Notes: generated from the sequence alone by a model not told the origin. Shown: positions 34,801-39,324, counted from the first letter of the stretch. The stretch is DNA of 64,000 nucleotides from Atrina japonica (GCA_030159075.1 BROG01000796.1:62001-126000), one strand, 5' to 3'. Translations and numbers: made by a program.

Positions 34801-36392
34801 CCACTCGGAGAAAAACTAGGTTTAACTCAGAAAACTGGGATTTAATAAGTTTAACTCACAAATGTGATTTCATCATTTACGTTACGCAACGATTATGTAC
34901 ATTGTTTGACACGGGGCGAGAATGGTGCAGCATTTGTTACACGTAAAACATGTTAAGATTAAAATTTGTAGCATATTTTTTATAACGGTTTAGATCTGAA
35001 ATAAGCATAAACACACAAGCTTTATAGGGGTATTAGCTGTGTTTACCGAAGAATAAATTAGTTTTAGTTTTGTTGGGGTTTTTTGTTTGTTTGTTTGTTT
35101 TTGTTTTTTTGTTGTTGTTGTTGTTTTTTTGCCATTGAGATTGATGTACAATAACAAATAAAATATATACCCAGGCACAAAAATATTATATCCCTTTATA
35201 TTTTACGAAAATAAAGACAGGTCCCGTATCGACTCGTATGCATACAGGTCTACCAAGGTTAATTGGCACATGTTTACGAACACAACGAATCAAAATCAAA
35301 TCATAACAGGGGTGACAAGTTACTTGTCGTCACAAAAGTATTAGAGATTAAGTAATGCATGGAGTCTGCGTAAGGCAATATGCTTTACCTGTACAACCTA
35401 TTTGTGGAAAGTAGACCGTATTGTTTTGGTTTCTGACTGAACCAGGATATGTCATCTTTACCTTGGTAGACCTATACACAAATAGTAAGATCGAATTTCC
35501 AAACTGGGTTTCTGAAGCAATTTTCATAAAAAATATATAAATAATTGAAGAATTGTTATGACTGTGTATATTTCTTGAACTTTTGTTTTGGCAAGTCTTA
35601 AGTGACTTTCAAAAGGAATTGCAGGTTTTATTCACACAAGACAGGAGGTGTATAATCATGGTCATTTGTGAGGTAAAGCAGGAGTCACTTAATACAGACT
35701 TTTGTATAGTTGGGGGTTGTATAATCATGGTCACTTGTCAAGTAAGACAATGGGTCACGTAATACATACTAGTTATATAATAGATACTGTTGGGCGCCCT
35801 TGAAACATTCATGAAATGCAGGGGGGGGGATACTTAGGCAATCCATTCTGTTCTATGACTGTGATACCATGTATATAATATTTGTTATTGTACATGAATC
35901 TAAGTAGTAAAAAGTGAAATACAATTTTTTTTTTTTTTTGGGGGGGGGAGCTAATGCCCTTTTAAAATTACTATTATCTTGTTATGTCAATTTCTACATC
36001 AATGTAAGACATGGGAATTGTTTTTTTTTCAAAAATTAGAATTCATAGTATGGATACAAAGTATGCAACCAAAAGATCGTGAAAATGTGGATCAGTGCGG
36101 GACCTGTTTTCGCTACGATACGAACACTATCAAATGTACTTTGATGGGAAATATTAATATATTTTGGTAGCTAGATACAATATATATAAACTGAAGGGTT
36201 TAGTCTAATGTCCCCAGAAAGTCGACTTAAGAATAAGGGGAAATTAATCTAGAAATTAATCTACATACCTGACTGCATCGTAAATATGATAAAGGCACTC
36301 GTAAGAATCCAAGTTGCATCATCATGTGTTTGTATGTGGTCATCCCGTAGTCCCAATTCTCCTGGTTCTGAAGTTTCCATCATGTGATTCAT
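691..36392 (-). CDS. Ammonium transporter (Amt/Mep family), gene span, 3' end off window
   Basis: Span of an Amt-type ammonium channel, an 11-TM trimeric membrane protein that passes NH4+/NH3 (family knowledge). Ten coding exons are seen: three alternative first exons (36269-36392, 21619-21727, 17108-17216) and seven common exons (11244-11510, 9767-10049, 9011-9082, 8059-8118, 5404-5480, 2321-2434, 691-812). All have GT-AG borders and compatible phases, giving 373 aa with exon 1A or 368 aa with 1B or 1C up to the left edge, all open. Landmarks in order: WILTS..F.IF.MQSG, FGLLESGSVS.KNE, FATTATTIVSGSMAER, DIAGAGPVHLVGG (Asp and first pore His), GWLGFNCGS, KIDDPVG, GVHAACGIWSMLA (second pore His). 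TM11 and the cytosolic tail are missing because the window ends. Rh-type proteins are less likely given the FGLLESG and DDPVG motifs. I recognise the family, not the exact paralogue. Confidence 0.93.
1025..1262. repeat. Imperfect tandem/palindromic GGAACTAGGAACCAGTTCC repeat
   Basis: Blocks of AACGGAACTAGGAACCAGTT and GTTCCGTTTAAG alternate six or more times with small changes. The unit is itself nearly palindromic (GGAACC/GGTTCC). Confidence 0.7.
1385..1680 (+). mobile_element. tRNA-headed SINE, type B (Meta-like)
   Basis: The head GGCTCAGCCGGTAGCGTGCT has an A-box and GTGAGTTCGAGTCC a B-box. The body contains CACGTTAAAGAACCCTCACT and ends TGAGTGGGACGTTAAACAAC, followed by an AAC-rich tail. 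The central body resembles metazoan SINEs with conserved middle domains (inference). A second copy is at 51049-51277. Confidence 0.8.
2079..2262. mobile_element. CAGTAAAACC-type MITE, copy a
   Basis: Begins ACAGTAAAACCTGCTTTAAC and ends CAAGTTTTACTGTA. The interior has CTGTCCCCAATAGTACCATT and TATAAAGAC repeats. Copies are at 48540, 49512 and (diverged) 54114. The TIR resembles pogo/Tigger-type ends (inference). Confidence 0.72.
2321..2434 (-). CDS. Amt common exon 7 (TM9)
   Basis: 114 nt. The acceptor is TTTCAG; the donor is GTAAGA after CCAGTCG. It reads ATCALSQPWEAIIIGTVGGM, LTIACVEALNKLKIDDPVG. The CAL..PWEA and KIDDPVG motifs are conserved Amt elements on either side of TM9. No defects are seen. 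Confidence 0.92.
2935..3125 (+). repeat. Dispersed repeat, copy 1
   Basis: GACCAGGTGTCCGGAATGAG, CACACCCGTCGCAAATGCTC and GATGAAAAGGTCAAGCTTGA also occur in reverse orientation at 24980-25205. A shorter piece lies at 1297-1372. No coding potential is seen. Confidence 0.55.
3337..3562 (+). mobile_element. RT element tail-only copy
   Basis: Shares TCCTCCATGGCACCTGATCC, CTGGACATCCT and TTTATACTTTGGTATC with the 3' UTR of the RT element at 33345-33478. No coding part is present, which fits 5' truncation during reverse transcription. Confidence 0.7.
4053..4279. mobile_element. ACTGTATACCTG-type MITE, copy a
   Basis: ACTGTATACCTGTAAATTTT to AAAAGTTCCAGATATTCAGT, about 227 bp with inverted ends. 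The interior includes CTCTCGTCTAAGG. Other copies are at 13553, 52505 and 56818. Confidence 0.72.
4460..4601. mobile_element. Hairpin MITE, diverged copy b
   Basis: GCAAAATGATACTGATTCCC, TTACTTTGACAACGTCTATA and ATCATGAAAAGGTC echo 29048-29220. Confidence 0.5.
5213..5373 (+). mobile_element. tRNA-headed SINE-like element, type D
   Basis: GAGTAGCGCAGTGGTTGGCG (A-box) and CGGATTCGATCCTTGG (B-box-like) start a short body containing CCAAGTCGGACACGTGGG. It lies about 30 bases from Amt exon 6. I see only one copy in the window. Confidence 0.55.
5404..5480 (-). CDS. Amt common exon 6 (TM7-TM8 loop and TM8)
   Basis: 77 nt. The acceptor is CCTTGTAG; the donor is GTTAGC after ATTACAG. It reads YIVRDRRFDVSYIINALLGS then LVGIT. 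The RRFDV loop and N-x-LLGSLVGIT helix are typical of Amt. It enters in phase 2 and leaves in phase 1. Confidence 0.9.
5601..5770 (-). mobile_element. SINE type A, 3' half, inverted
   Basis: Reverse-strand body of the main SINE family: GTGTTTTACGCCACACTC, TATATGGTGGCGGCCAGTTT, CTTCCGCAAGTCAACTG. It stops at a GT microsatellite, beyond which a second copy lies in the opposite orientation. Confidence 0.8.
5772..5853. repeat. (GT)n microsatellite
   Basis: About 41 GT units between two inverted SINE copies. Cys-Val ORFs over it are artefacts. Confidence 0.97.
5866..6115 (+). mobile_element. SINE type A, full length
   Basis: Starts GGGACCTCCGTGGCCAAGTG with GTTAGAGCATCGCG (A-box region) and GTGCAGGTTCGAGGCCC (B-box). 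The body contains GTTTGCCAGTTTACTTG and AATGGCCGCCATATATAATT and ends GTGTGGCGTAAAACACG. This is the best template for the type A family. The head looks tRNA-Ser/Leu-like (inference). Confidence 0.85.
6525..6760 (+). mobile_element. tRNA-headed SINE, type C
   Basis: The head GGTCTGATGGTAGAGCGTTC (A-box) and GTGTTCGATTCCCGG (B-box) precede a body with TTCCCTCGCCAAGCGCTCG. The related copy is at 15475-16222. Confidence 0.72.
7175..7430. repeat. Dispersed repeat (CTACTTTTCTAAA), copy a
   Basis: CCGGAACTACTTTTCTAAAT, TCATCCAAAATA, AACCACACA and CAGTCTGATGATAC occur in the same order at 55570-55760. It ends where the foldback element begins. Confidence 0.55.
7431..7759. mobile_element. Foldback element with CGCTAATTAGCGA palindromes
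   Basis: The left end ATGGTGGCTGATTTGTGACA is repeated inverted at the right (CAAATCAGCCACCATAAG), about 29-bp TIRs. Between them are many copies of the self-complementary CTCGCTAATTAGCGA and CGAAAAGTCGC. The total is about 329 bp with no coding frame. Confidence 0.82.
8059..8118 (-). CDS. Amt common exon 5 (TM7)
   Basis: 60 nt. The acceptor is CATTGCAG; the donor is GTAAAG after TTTAAG. It completes an Arg codon and reads SAVATIMASIAGGIVGFAL, matching the family pattern of a Ser-Ala-rich helix with GG. It is a very short exon but has clean splice signals and a continuous frame. Confidence 0.9.
9011..9082 (-). CDS. Amt common exon 4 (TM6, gate region)
   Basis: 72 nt. The acceptor is GTTACAG; the donor is GTAAGT after GCTCG. 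It completes the split Trp codon and reads WGWLGFNCGSTFGISGLKWK then LAAR. The GFN-x-GS motif carries the conserved Phe and Ser lining the conduction path in Amt proteins. The phase matches both neighbours. Confidence 0.92.
9767..10049 (-). CDS. Amt common exon 3 (TM4-TM5, first pore histidine)
   Basis: 283 nt. The acceptor is CAATTTTAG; the donor GTATAC splits a Trp codon (TG/G). It encodes SMAERTRLEAYILFSMLN, FCFPAHWIWASDGWLHELG, VIDIAGAGPVHLVGGITGLV, ATMMLKPRHARF and GSPTNAILGMFMLW. The Asp and His of DIAGAGPVH correspond to the substrate-site Asp and first twin-His of AmtB-type channels (family knowledge). The segment matches the family's second signature region. Confidence 0.94.
10437..10574. 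mobile_element. Hairpin element of the 20988 family, left arm only
   Basis: AAAGGGGCATTAGCTGTGGG, TTAGATTGATATACAATTAC and ACACAGGCATAAAAATAC match the family. A SINE fragment follows. Confidence 0.55.
10575..10692 (-). mobile_element. SINE type A, 5' head only
   Basis: GGATCGAACCTGCACTGACC, ATGGCTCAAAGCACTATGCC and GTCAAAGAGGCCGG are the reverse of the type A head. The body is missing. Confidence 0.65.
10843..11150 (-). mobile_element. RT element tail copy, interrupted by a mini-MITE
   Basis: Carries AGATGTCAGAGATGCGAAAT at the tail end, GATCACACCCGCCGTGAG in the middle and ACGACTCAACAATCGCC at the far end, matching 13093-13340. The 90-bp element at 11027-11116 sits where the other copies are continuous. 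Confidence 0.65.
11027..11116. mobile_element. TTAA mini-MITE family 2, copy a, nested in RT tail
   Basis: TTAACCCTTTCAACACTACA, CAGACCATAATATATTGGTC and TTCAGGGGTGAAAGAGTTA. It interrupts the RT element tail at 10843-11150. Confidence 0.75.
11244..11510 (-). CDS. Amt common exon 2 (end of TM1 to TM3)
   Basis: 267 nt. The acceptor is TTTTCAG before GTTTCGG; the donor is GTATGT after GTGTCAG. Phase 1 enters and phase 1 leaves. It encodes FGLLESGSVSVKNEVNIMIK, then a TM2 with GGLTYWMFGYGLSFG, an extracellular loop containing NPFCGWGYFFVHANETELGW, and TM3 with FFFQASFATTATTIVSG. The conserved Amt core motifs are intact and there is no stop or frameshift. Confidence 0.93.
11965..12112 (+). mobile_element. 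SINE type A, 3' half
   Basis: AGTTTGCCAGTTTACTTGCG, CTTCCCGGGAAAATTGGAAC and GTGTGTGGCGTAAAATACC match the type A body. The head is missing. Confidence 0.7.
12693..12783. mobile_element. TTAA mini-MITE family 1, copy a
   Basis: A 91-bp unit starting TTAACTCATCAACCCCTGAA and ending CTTTAGGGGCGAATGTGTTA-A. The ends are inverted and bounded by TTAA. The interior CCAGTCCAAATGTGTCTTTA is shared by all copies. Confidence 0.75.
13093..13554 (-). pseudogene. Reverse-transcriptase element 3' end, 5'-truncated
   Basis: On the minus strand, SPAYGVYISQMIRYARACTT, YEHFIYRGKLLTDKLLTQGY, RKPRLMSTFRKFYGRYNSLV and CDYSVSLSEMLSCLFVGGC then stop (13315), followed by a 3' UTR ending near 13093. It belongs to the same family as 32509-33478 but is uninterrupted here. 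It is cut at its 5' side near 13554, where a MITE begins, so no RT catalytic box remains. Confidence 0.78.
13553..13861. mobile_element. ACTGTATACCTG-type MITE, copy b, interrupted
   Basis: GTGACTGAAACTTTTCGCCC to AATGTCCAGGTTTACAGT. A family 2 mini-MITE sits inside at 13628-13717. The open frame at 13705-14022 is a by-product. Confidence 0.72.
13628..13717. mobile_element. TTAA mini-MITE family 2, copy b, nested in another MITE
   Basis: TTAACTCTTTCAACCCTACA to TCAGGGGTGAAAGGGTTAA, with a TTAA at each end. It splits the element at 13553-13861; sister copies at 4053 and 52505 are uninterrupted at this point. Confidence 0.8.
14008..14633. mobile_element. Non-autonomous DNA element (CAGGGGCGTAG ends)
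   Basis: The left CAGGGGCGTAGCTAGG and right (reverse) CAGGAACGTAGATTGG ends are each followed inward by a GGAAGCAC motif. GGTTG flanks both ends exactly. The TIR looks hAT-like, but a 5-bp duplication does not fit hAT. The short minus ORF inside has no recognisable motif. Confidence 0.55.
15475..16222 (+). mobile_element. tRNA-headed SINE, type C, split by an AT-rich insert
   Basis: The head GGCCTAGTGGTAGAGCGTGC stops near 15510. The rest of the tRNA-like part (TTCTACTCGAAAGCAGAAGG, CGGGTTCGACTCGCGG) resumes near 15960, then the body with ATTTCGCCAAGCGCTCGGC and an AAC-rich tail. The insert at about 15511-15957 is strongly AT-rich. CAAAG flanks both sides. Confidence 0.7.
16295..16722. mobile_element. 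TIR element TAGTCACCAAATTTACTC, copy a
   Basis: Left TAGTCACCAAATTTACTCAG and TACTCAAGCTCAACT; the right end is the exact inverse. About 428 bp, AT-rich interior. It lies about 400 bases from Amt exon 1C, on the side toward exon 2. Confidence 0.8.
17108..17216 (-). CDS. Amt first coding exon 1C (proximal)
   Basis: Thirty-six codons plus one base. The start is ATG 17216, with an in-frame TAG six codons upstream; the donor is GTAAGT after CAA-TCT-G (phase 1). The peptide starts MNSSEDNTTVSEQLSDPISD and continues with SIWILTSTFMIFTMQS. Two sequons (NSS, NTT) are present. It shares the S-x-WILTSTF form with 1B, which suggests that 1B and 1C arose by the more recent duplication. It is the first exon nearest to exon 2 (5.6-kb intron). 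Confidence 0.85.
17736..18394. mobile_element. TIR element TAGTCACCAAATTTACTC, copy b, diverged
   Basis: Left GAAGTCACCAAATTTACTCA; right ACATGTACAGTTTGGTGAC. The right half shares TTTCTGAAGTTTCTTCAAA and ATACAAACATGTACAG with copy a. It contains an unrelated middle with a C-run. Confidence 0.62.
18740..20388. mobile_element. 1.65-kb TIR element with TTTTAACGAGATA array
   Basis: The left TACGGAAGCCTATTAGGGTC-A, then CTGCAAAGAAA, is mirrored at the right end (TGACCCTAATAGGCTTCCGT-A) over about 60 bp. Subterminal regions are packed with GTTTTAACGAGATAACTATC variants in both orientations. The middle holds internal repeats (TTTGACCAATCA, TTTATTTTGTTACCATGGCA). There is no transposase frame, so it is non-autonomous. 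A TA target is suggested. Confidence 0.78.
20988..21330. mobile_element. 343-bp hairpin element (GGGCATAGCTGTGTTT), compact copy
   Basis: The left AAAAGGGCATAGCTGTGTTT is inverted at the right (AACAGCTAATACCCCTT). The inner arms also pair (ATATTCCTATACATTTTGTG with CACAAAATATATAGGAAT). It carries a C-run next to an A-run. Longer copies are at 35021 and 41141. Confidence 0.75.
21619..21727 (-). CDS. Amt first coding exon 1B (alternative)
   Basis: Thirty-six codons plus one base. The start is ATG 21727, with an in-frame TAA four codons upstream; the donor is GTACGT after CAA-TCA-G (phase 1). The peptide starts MLSQNSTINKSHLESEAEAD and continues with SLWILTSTFIIFAMQS. It is a paralogue of exons 1A and 1C and has the same length as 1C. 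Two N-X-S/T sequons (NST, NKS) lie in the tail that precedes TM1, which is extracellular in this family. It can splice in frame to the exon at 11244-11510 across a 10.1-kb intron. Confidence 0.82.
22113..22179. repeat. (AG)n microsatellite
   Basis: About 33 AG units. Confidence 0.97.
22502..22785 (-). mobile_element. SINE type A, near full length with A-run
   Basis: Contains AGTTATATGGTGGCGGCCAG, GAAACCACCGGCCTCCCGCA, an internal A-run at 22662-22685, GGCTCGAACATGGGCTGACC and GCACGGAGCCCC. An ORF covering it is a by-product. Confidence 0.82.
23324..23538. mobile_element. TIR element, about 215 bp
   Basis: The left end TTAACTCATCAATTCCTGTG matches the reverse of the right end (TTTAGGGATTGTTGAGTTA) over about 32 bp. 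A diverged relative may lie at 11535-11745. The interior has no coding sequence. Confidence 0.55.
24209..24372 (-). mobile_element. RT element tail-only copy
   Basis: ATACCAAAGTATAAATCTTT, GGATGTCC, TGGACAAACACGGACCTCTG and GACCGGTCACAC occur in the same order as in the RT element's 3' UTR. It is preceded by an A-run. Confidence 0.7.
24498..24581. repeat. (CA)n microsatellite
   Basis: About 42 CA units. Confidence 0.97.
24783..24815. repeat. Poly-T run
   Basis: About 32 uninterrupted T, following GGGGGCATGCCCCTATTG. It could be the A-tail of a minus-strand retroelement, but no body is recognised. Confidence 0.85.
24980..25205 (-). repeat. Dispersed repeat, copy 2
   Basis: Contains GCGACGGGTGTAGAATG, GGACACCTGGTCCCATCCCG and repeated CTTTTTCACCGAAC blocks. 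It matches 2935-3125 in reverse. The open frame across it is fortuitous. Confidence 0.55.
25206..25798. other. Amt intron, nothing recognised
   Basis: AT-rich DNA between a dispersed repeat and the GA microsatellite. A short piece at 25745-25790 (GGTGGGATCAGGTGCCCGGA) resembles the 2935-3125 repeat. Confidence 0.5.
25799..25869. repeat. (GA)n microsatellite
   Basis: About 35 GA units. Confidence 0.97.
26264..26495. repeat. 36-bp tandem repeat, about six units
   Basis: Unit GCCTGAGTTTCGAATCTCAA then CCTGTGTATATCAAAA. Since 36 is a multiple of three, both strands show repetitive open frames, but there is no gene context. Confidence 0.85.
26500..27939. other. Amt intron, nothing recognised
   Basis: AT-rich DNA within the Amt 1A-1B interval. 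No exon-like frame, TIR or SINE was found by eye. Confidence 0.5.
27940..28247 (-). mobile_element. SINE type A with internal duplication
   Basis: GTGTTTTAACGCCATACTC, GGTGGCCAGTTTTTAAAG, GACTCGAACCTGTGCTGAC and ACTCGGCCACGAAAATCCC. The middle block (GAGAGAAT-CCGGTTAT, AAGAGATCACCGG) is partly doubled at 28020-28110. Confidence 0.78.
29048..29220. mobile_element. 173-bp hairpin MITE (GACCTTTTCACG), copy a
   Basis: The left GGACCTTTTCACGAAAATTG and CGGTCCTGTAACTGTGATTG are inverted at the right (AGAGTCACAGGACCGCAG, CGTGAAAGGGTC). A diverged relative is at 4460-4601. Confidence 0.72.
29290..29395. mobile_element. 106-bp hairpin element, copy a
   Basis: TGTATCATGTTGTAAACTTT pairs with AATTTACAACGTGACACCC. 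The loop has GGGTGG and TGTAAATACAAAATATACAC. A sister copy is at 49709-49814. Confidence 0.7.
29604..30084. mobile_element. 480-bp palindromic element
   Basis: The left TGTCTGTGAAGTTGGCAAAG and TTGACAATCGACATTCAATG are mirrored at the right end (CATTGAATGTCGATTGTCGA, ACCAACTTCACACACA). Internal direct repeats of CTAGACAATCAAAATTCATC lie at 29735 and 29815. Confidence 0.72.
30200..31849. other. Amt intron, nothing recognised
   Basis: AT-rich. The 119-codon plus frame at 31209-31568 lacks motifs and has the base composition of its surroundings. Confidence 0.5.
31850..32060. repeat. Dispersed repeat (TTTCTGTCAAT..ACTTCATCAGTTGAGC family)
   Basis: GACGATATCGTTTCTGTCAA, CTAAGAGTAACCACTGTAAA and CTTAGCTTTAGA. 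Related pieces lie at 6830-7010, 22185-22350 and 30110-30175. No coding sequence. Confidence 0.55.
32509..33478 (+). pseudogene. Reverse-transcriptase element 3' part, broken (Penelope-like, tentative)
   Basis: The frame from 32514 reads MGSNCAPLLADLFLYSYE and FRYIDDVLLINNDN (the YIDD catalytic box), then LEIKDTTESSTRTSYIDILL, KLYDKRDDFGFPIVNFPH and QPPAYGVYISQ. The homologous frame resumes at about 33042 (MIRYARACSTYEHFIYR) and runs toward LFVGGC near 33250, followed by a 3' UTR to about 33478. The copy is dead: it is 5'-truncated near 32500, split by an inserted repeat at 32907-33041, has a small indel, and has TAA in place of CAA near 33110. The 3' coding end matches the minus-strand copy at 13315-13554. 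I infer a Penelope-like family from the RT wording; a related non-LTR family is possible. Confidence 0.75.
32907..33041 (-). mobile_element. Tail-only copy of the RT element nested in the RT gene
   Basis: This segment begins with AGTCTCAGATACCAAGGTAT and ends near GGAAGAGTAAGCAT. It is the reverse complement of the RT element's own 3' UTR (compare 33345-33475). The interrupted coding text TTTCACAA-ATGATCC is continuous in the copy at 13500-13554, which fixes the insertion point. Confidence 0.8.
33724..33906 (+). other. Unexplained 60-codon open frame
   Basis: Plus-strand frame starting MTSKYCSNISFFVHSKWLQQ and ending RRVNLRNNL. Rich in Lys, Arg and Ser, it follows the RT element by about 250 bases. 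No motif is recognised; it may be a transposon remnant or chance. Confidence 0.12.
34661..34790 (-). mobile_element. RT element tail-only copy, diverged
   Basis: Contains CACATATACCAAAGTATTAT, ACACAGACTGAGGAATATCT and GGTGGGACCAGGTGTCATGG, a diverged match to the RT element's 3' UTR. Confidence 0.55.
35021..35965. mobile_element. Hairpin element of the 20988 family, expanded copy
   Basis: Starts TATAGGGGTATTAGCTGTGT and ends GGGAGCTAATGCCCTTTTA. The middle adds a doubled block (GTATAATCATGGTCA at about 35650 and 35708). Confidence 0.6.
36269..36392 (-). CDS. Amt first coding exon 1A (distal)
   Basis: Forty-one codons plus one base. It starts at ATG 36392, with an in-frame TAA 18 bases upstream, and ends in CAG-TCA-G before a GTATGT donor (phase 1). 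The peptide begins MNHMMETSEPGELG and ends DDATWILTSAFIIFTMQS, the canonical Amt start of TM1. Two more Met codons follow the first, so the true start could be codon 4 or 5. A CTTCAG lies just before CAAATG, so an acceptor from an upstream UTR exon is possible. It carries no N-glycosylation sequon, unlike 1B and 1C. The DAT-WILTSAF form is closest to the family consensus, so this may be the ancestral first exon (inference). Confidence 0.85.
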
Positions 36393-36524
36393 TTGCTGAA
36401 GAATGTATTACAATGTTTTCTATGTACCGACTGGCTTATTCAAAATCAAAATAATTAGTTGCTGTGTGGACAATAATCAATACATAGATGACTAAATTAT
36501 TTTTCCTTTTTTTGTTGTTAAAAT

Positions 36525-36558
<34 letters not shown>

Positions 36559-37494
36559 ATCAGTCCCCACCAATTCCCGCTCCTACCACCCTTATTTCGA
36601 GTTATTCCCCTTTGTGGATTTCATTTTTTTCTAGTTATGTCTAAGTTATTTCTTCCCTAAGTCTCCCTATATTTGATGGAGGTATAAATTATCAAATGAC
36701 AGAGTGTCGCCTTCAAAATTTGCTCTTTCACTACCCTTTCCATTATCTCTTCCCATTTCCCATTTATTCTAGATTTATTCCCCTTTTTTATTATTTTTTG
36801 TCCGATTATTACAATTTTGACAAAGCAATTTCCCACAGTACTTAGGTCATTATTGCGTTTTCAACTAAAATGTAACTGACCTGTAGTCAGTTTCATTGCA
36901 GAAGTCATTTGTGATATTATAGCCAGATATATTATAACCATTAATACTTCTGCATCATCAAAATTCAACCGTCCCAATATTTGTAAACGAAGTAAACACA
37001 TTGCTAATATTGATTGGTTTTATATAACCATAAAAATATATGGTTTCCGGTTGAATTTCTGCTAAATAGATACTTAAAATTTTAGATTGTTTATCACACT
37101 TTGTTATTAAATTTTATAGCTTTATTCGGTTACCATGCATATCATAACAAATATCAGAATACACAGACAGTTACATCATTAGGGAATTTGATAGTTGTAA
37201 AGTCATAGACGTGTAGAAGATTGATGCATCGTTATGACACTGTAAAACATGTATAAATCATTATGTCATATTACCCGCAGACGATAACGATGTAATCAAT
37301 GACGACTTTGATTGAGAATAAAATAAAGTATGCCCATTGATCTCATCATGATGCTATTTCTATTGACAAAAAACCCAATAGCCTACATACGAATGACTCG
37401 TACGATTATATAGATCTATAACATTTCAAAATTTTGAATGTATTCATTGCAACTGTCAATGCATTAGTGCACTGTAGAAGGTAACGGGGTCAAT
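36393..37494. other. Region upstream of Amt exon 1A (likely promoter or 5' UTR)
   Basis: By position this must hold the 5' UTR or promoter of the distal Amt transcript. I see a GAT microsatellite and T/C-rich stretches (36560-36800) but no convincing TATA box or initiator. Confidence 0.4.
36526..36559. repeat. (GAT)n microsatellite
   Basis: About eleven GAT units, roughly 130 bases upstream of the ATG of Amt exon 1A. Confidence 0.92.
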
Positions 37495-38560
37495 CACTAA
37501 GGTAGTGATAGTGTGATCTTTGGTTAAGGTACTGTGCTATTGTGATCTTTAGCTAAGGTAGTGTGCTATTGTGATCTTTAGCTAAGGTAGTGTTCTATTG
37601 TGATCTTTAGCTAAGGTAGTGTTCTATTGTGATCTTTAGCTAAGGTAGTGTTCTATTGTGATCTTTTGCTAAGTTAGTGTGCTAATGTGATCTTTGGCTA
37701 AGGCAGTGCAATTGTGATGTTTCACTAAGGTAGTGCAATTGTGATCCTTGGCTAAGGCAGTGCAATTGTGATCTTTAGCTAAATAAGTGTGCTATTGTGA
37801 TTTTTGGCTAAGGTAGTGCAATTGTGATCTTTGGCTAAGGTAGTGTGCTATTGTGATCTTTGGCTAAGGTAGTGTGCTATTGTGATCTTTGGCTAAGGTA
37901 GTGTGCTATTGTGATCTTTGGCTAAGGTTGTGCAATTGTTATCTTTAGCTAAATAAGTGTGCTATTGTGATTTTTGGCTAAGGTAGTGCAATTGTGATCT
38001 TTGGCTAAGGTAGTGCAATTGTGATCTTTGGCTAAGGTAGTGTGCTATTGTGATCTTTGGCTAAGGTAGTGCAATTGTGATCTTTGGCTAAGGTAGTGTG
38101 TTATTGTGATCTTTGGCTAAGTAGTGCAATTGTGATATTTGGCTAAGGTAGTGTGCTGTTGTGATCTTTCACTGAGGTAGTGTTATTGTGATCTTTGGCT
38201 GAAGTAGTGCAATTGTGATCTTTCACTGAGGTAGTGTGCTATTGTGATCTTTGGCTAAAGTAGTGCAATTGTTATCTTTAGCTAAGGTAGTGTGCAATTG
38301 TGATATTTGGCTAAGGTAGTGCTATTGTGATCGTTGGCTAAGGTAGTGCAATTGCGATCGTTGGCTAAGGCAGTGTTATTGTGATATTTCATTTAGGTAG
38401 TGTTATTGTGATATTTCATTTAAGTAGTGTTATTGTGATATTTCATTTAGGTAGTAATAGTGTGATATTTCACTTAGGTAGTGTTATTGTGATATTTCAC
38501 TTAGGTAGTGTTATTGTGATATTTCATTTAGGTGATATATTGTGATATTTCGTTTAAATA
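37495..38560. repeat. 27/29-bp minisatellite (TGATCTTTGGCTAAGGTAGTG)
   Basis: About 37 units of TGTGATCTTTGGCTAAGGTA followed by GTGTGCTAT or GTGCAAT. The 29- and 27-base unit forms are interspersed. The last units drift to TGTGATATTTCATTTAGGTA. Degenerate units continue after a SINE to about 38945. Confidence 0.9.
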
Positions 38561-38563
38561 GTG

Positions 38564-38781
38564 TGGGTCTCCGTGGTCGAGTGGTTAGAGCATCGCGCTT
38601 TGATTCGTGAAGCCTATCACTTCTGGTCAGCGCAGGTTCGCGCCTCGCTGGAATCTAATATAATCTGCAGAAGGCTGGTGGTCTCTTCCCGGGTTCTCTC
38701 CTCCGCCATTAAAAACTGGCTACCACCATATAACTGAAAAATTGTTGAGTGGAGCGTAAAACACTATTCAAAATTTGTTTT
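38564..38781 (+). mobile_element. SINE type A inserted in the 27/29-bp minisatellite
   Basis: GGGTCTCCGTGGTCGAGTGG, TCAGCGCAGGTTCGCGCC, CTCCGCCATTAAAAACTGGC and GAGCGTAAAACACTATTC. Minisatellite text lies on both sides. Confidence 0.82.
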
Positions 38782-38952
38782 AAAGGTATCGTTTTGATTT
38801 TTCACTTAGGTAGGAACTGTATCAATGTAACCATTTACCAAGGGAGTAATTTATTGTAATCTTTGGCTTAGGTACTAGTAGTGGTGGTATACCAGTGTAA
38901 TCTTTTGAATAGGTAGTAATACTATGATATTTCACTTTCGTAGTTCCACTGC

Positions 38953-39163
38953 AATGGAACTAATTCATGTACCACGTGATACCCGATAACGTTTTTGCGG
39001 GACTATTGTTTCTATTAGTGATGGAATGGCGCCAGCAGACGATATCCCGCGCTAACGTCATTTCGGCGGGAAGATTACATAGAGTTACGTTCCATCACCA
39101 TTAGAGATACTAGTACCGCACAAACGTTATCGGTTATCACGTTATACATGAATTACTCCCATT
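38953..39163. mobile_element. 211-bp TIR element
   Basis: ACTAATTCATGTACCACGTG and CCGATAACGTTTTTGCGG are inverted at the right end (CCGCACAAACGTTATCGGTT, TCACGTTATACATGAATTAC). It sits directly after the 27/29-bp minisatellite tail. Confidence 0.75.
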
Positions 39164-39324
39164 ATTCGCTTAGACAGTACCATTGTTTCAAAAATTCTTA
39201 AATTCTCCAAAACTGAAATAGTATCCCCTTTTTCACTGGTATTACTCACAGACAGTTTCGATCTTACATTTCGGATTTTTTGTACTTTGTCTTCTTCCGC
39301 TTCTTCGAACCTAAATACATTCAT
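39142..39324 (-). other. Unexplained 60-codon open frame
   Basis: Minus-strand frame starting MNVFRFEEAEEDKVQKIRNV and running to a stop in the neighbouring TIR element. The charged composition looks more protein-like than most chance frames here, but there are no clear splice partners, no family motif and no neighbouring exon. It could be a fossil exon or a transposon fragment. It is reported only because it is not explained by a repeat. Confidence 0.15.
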
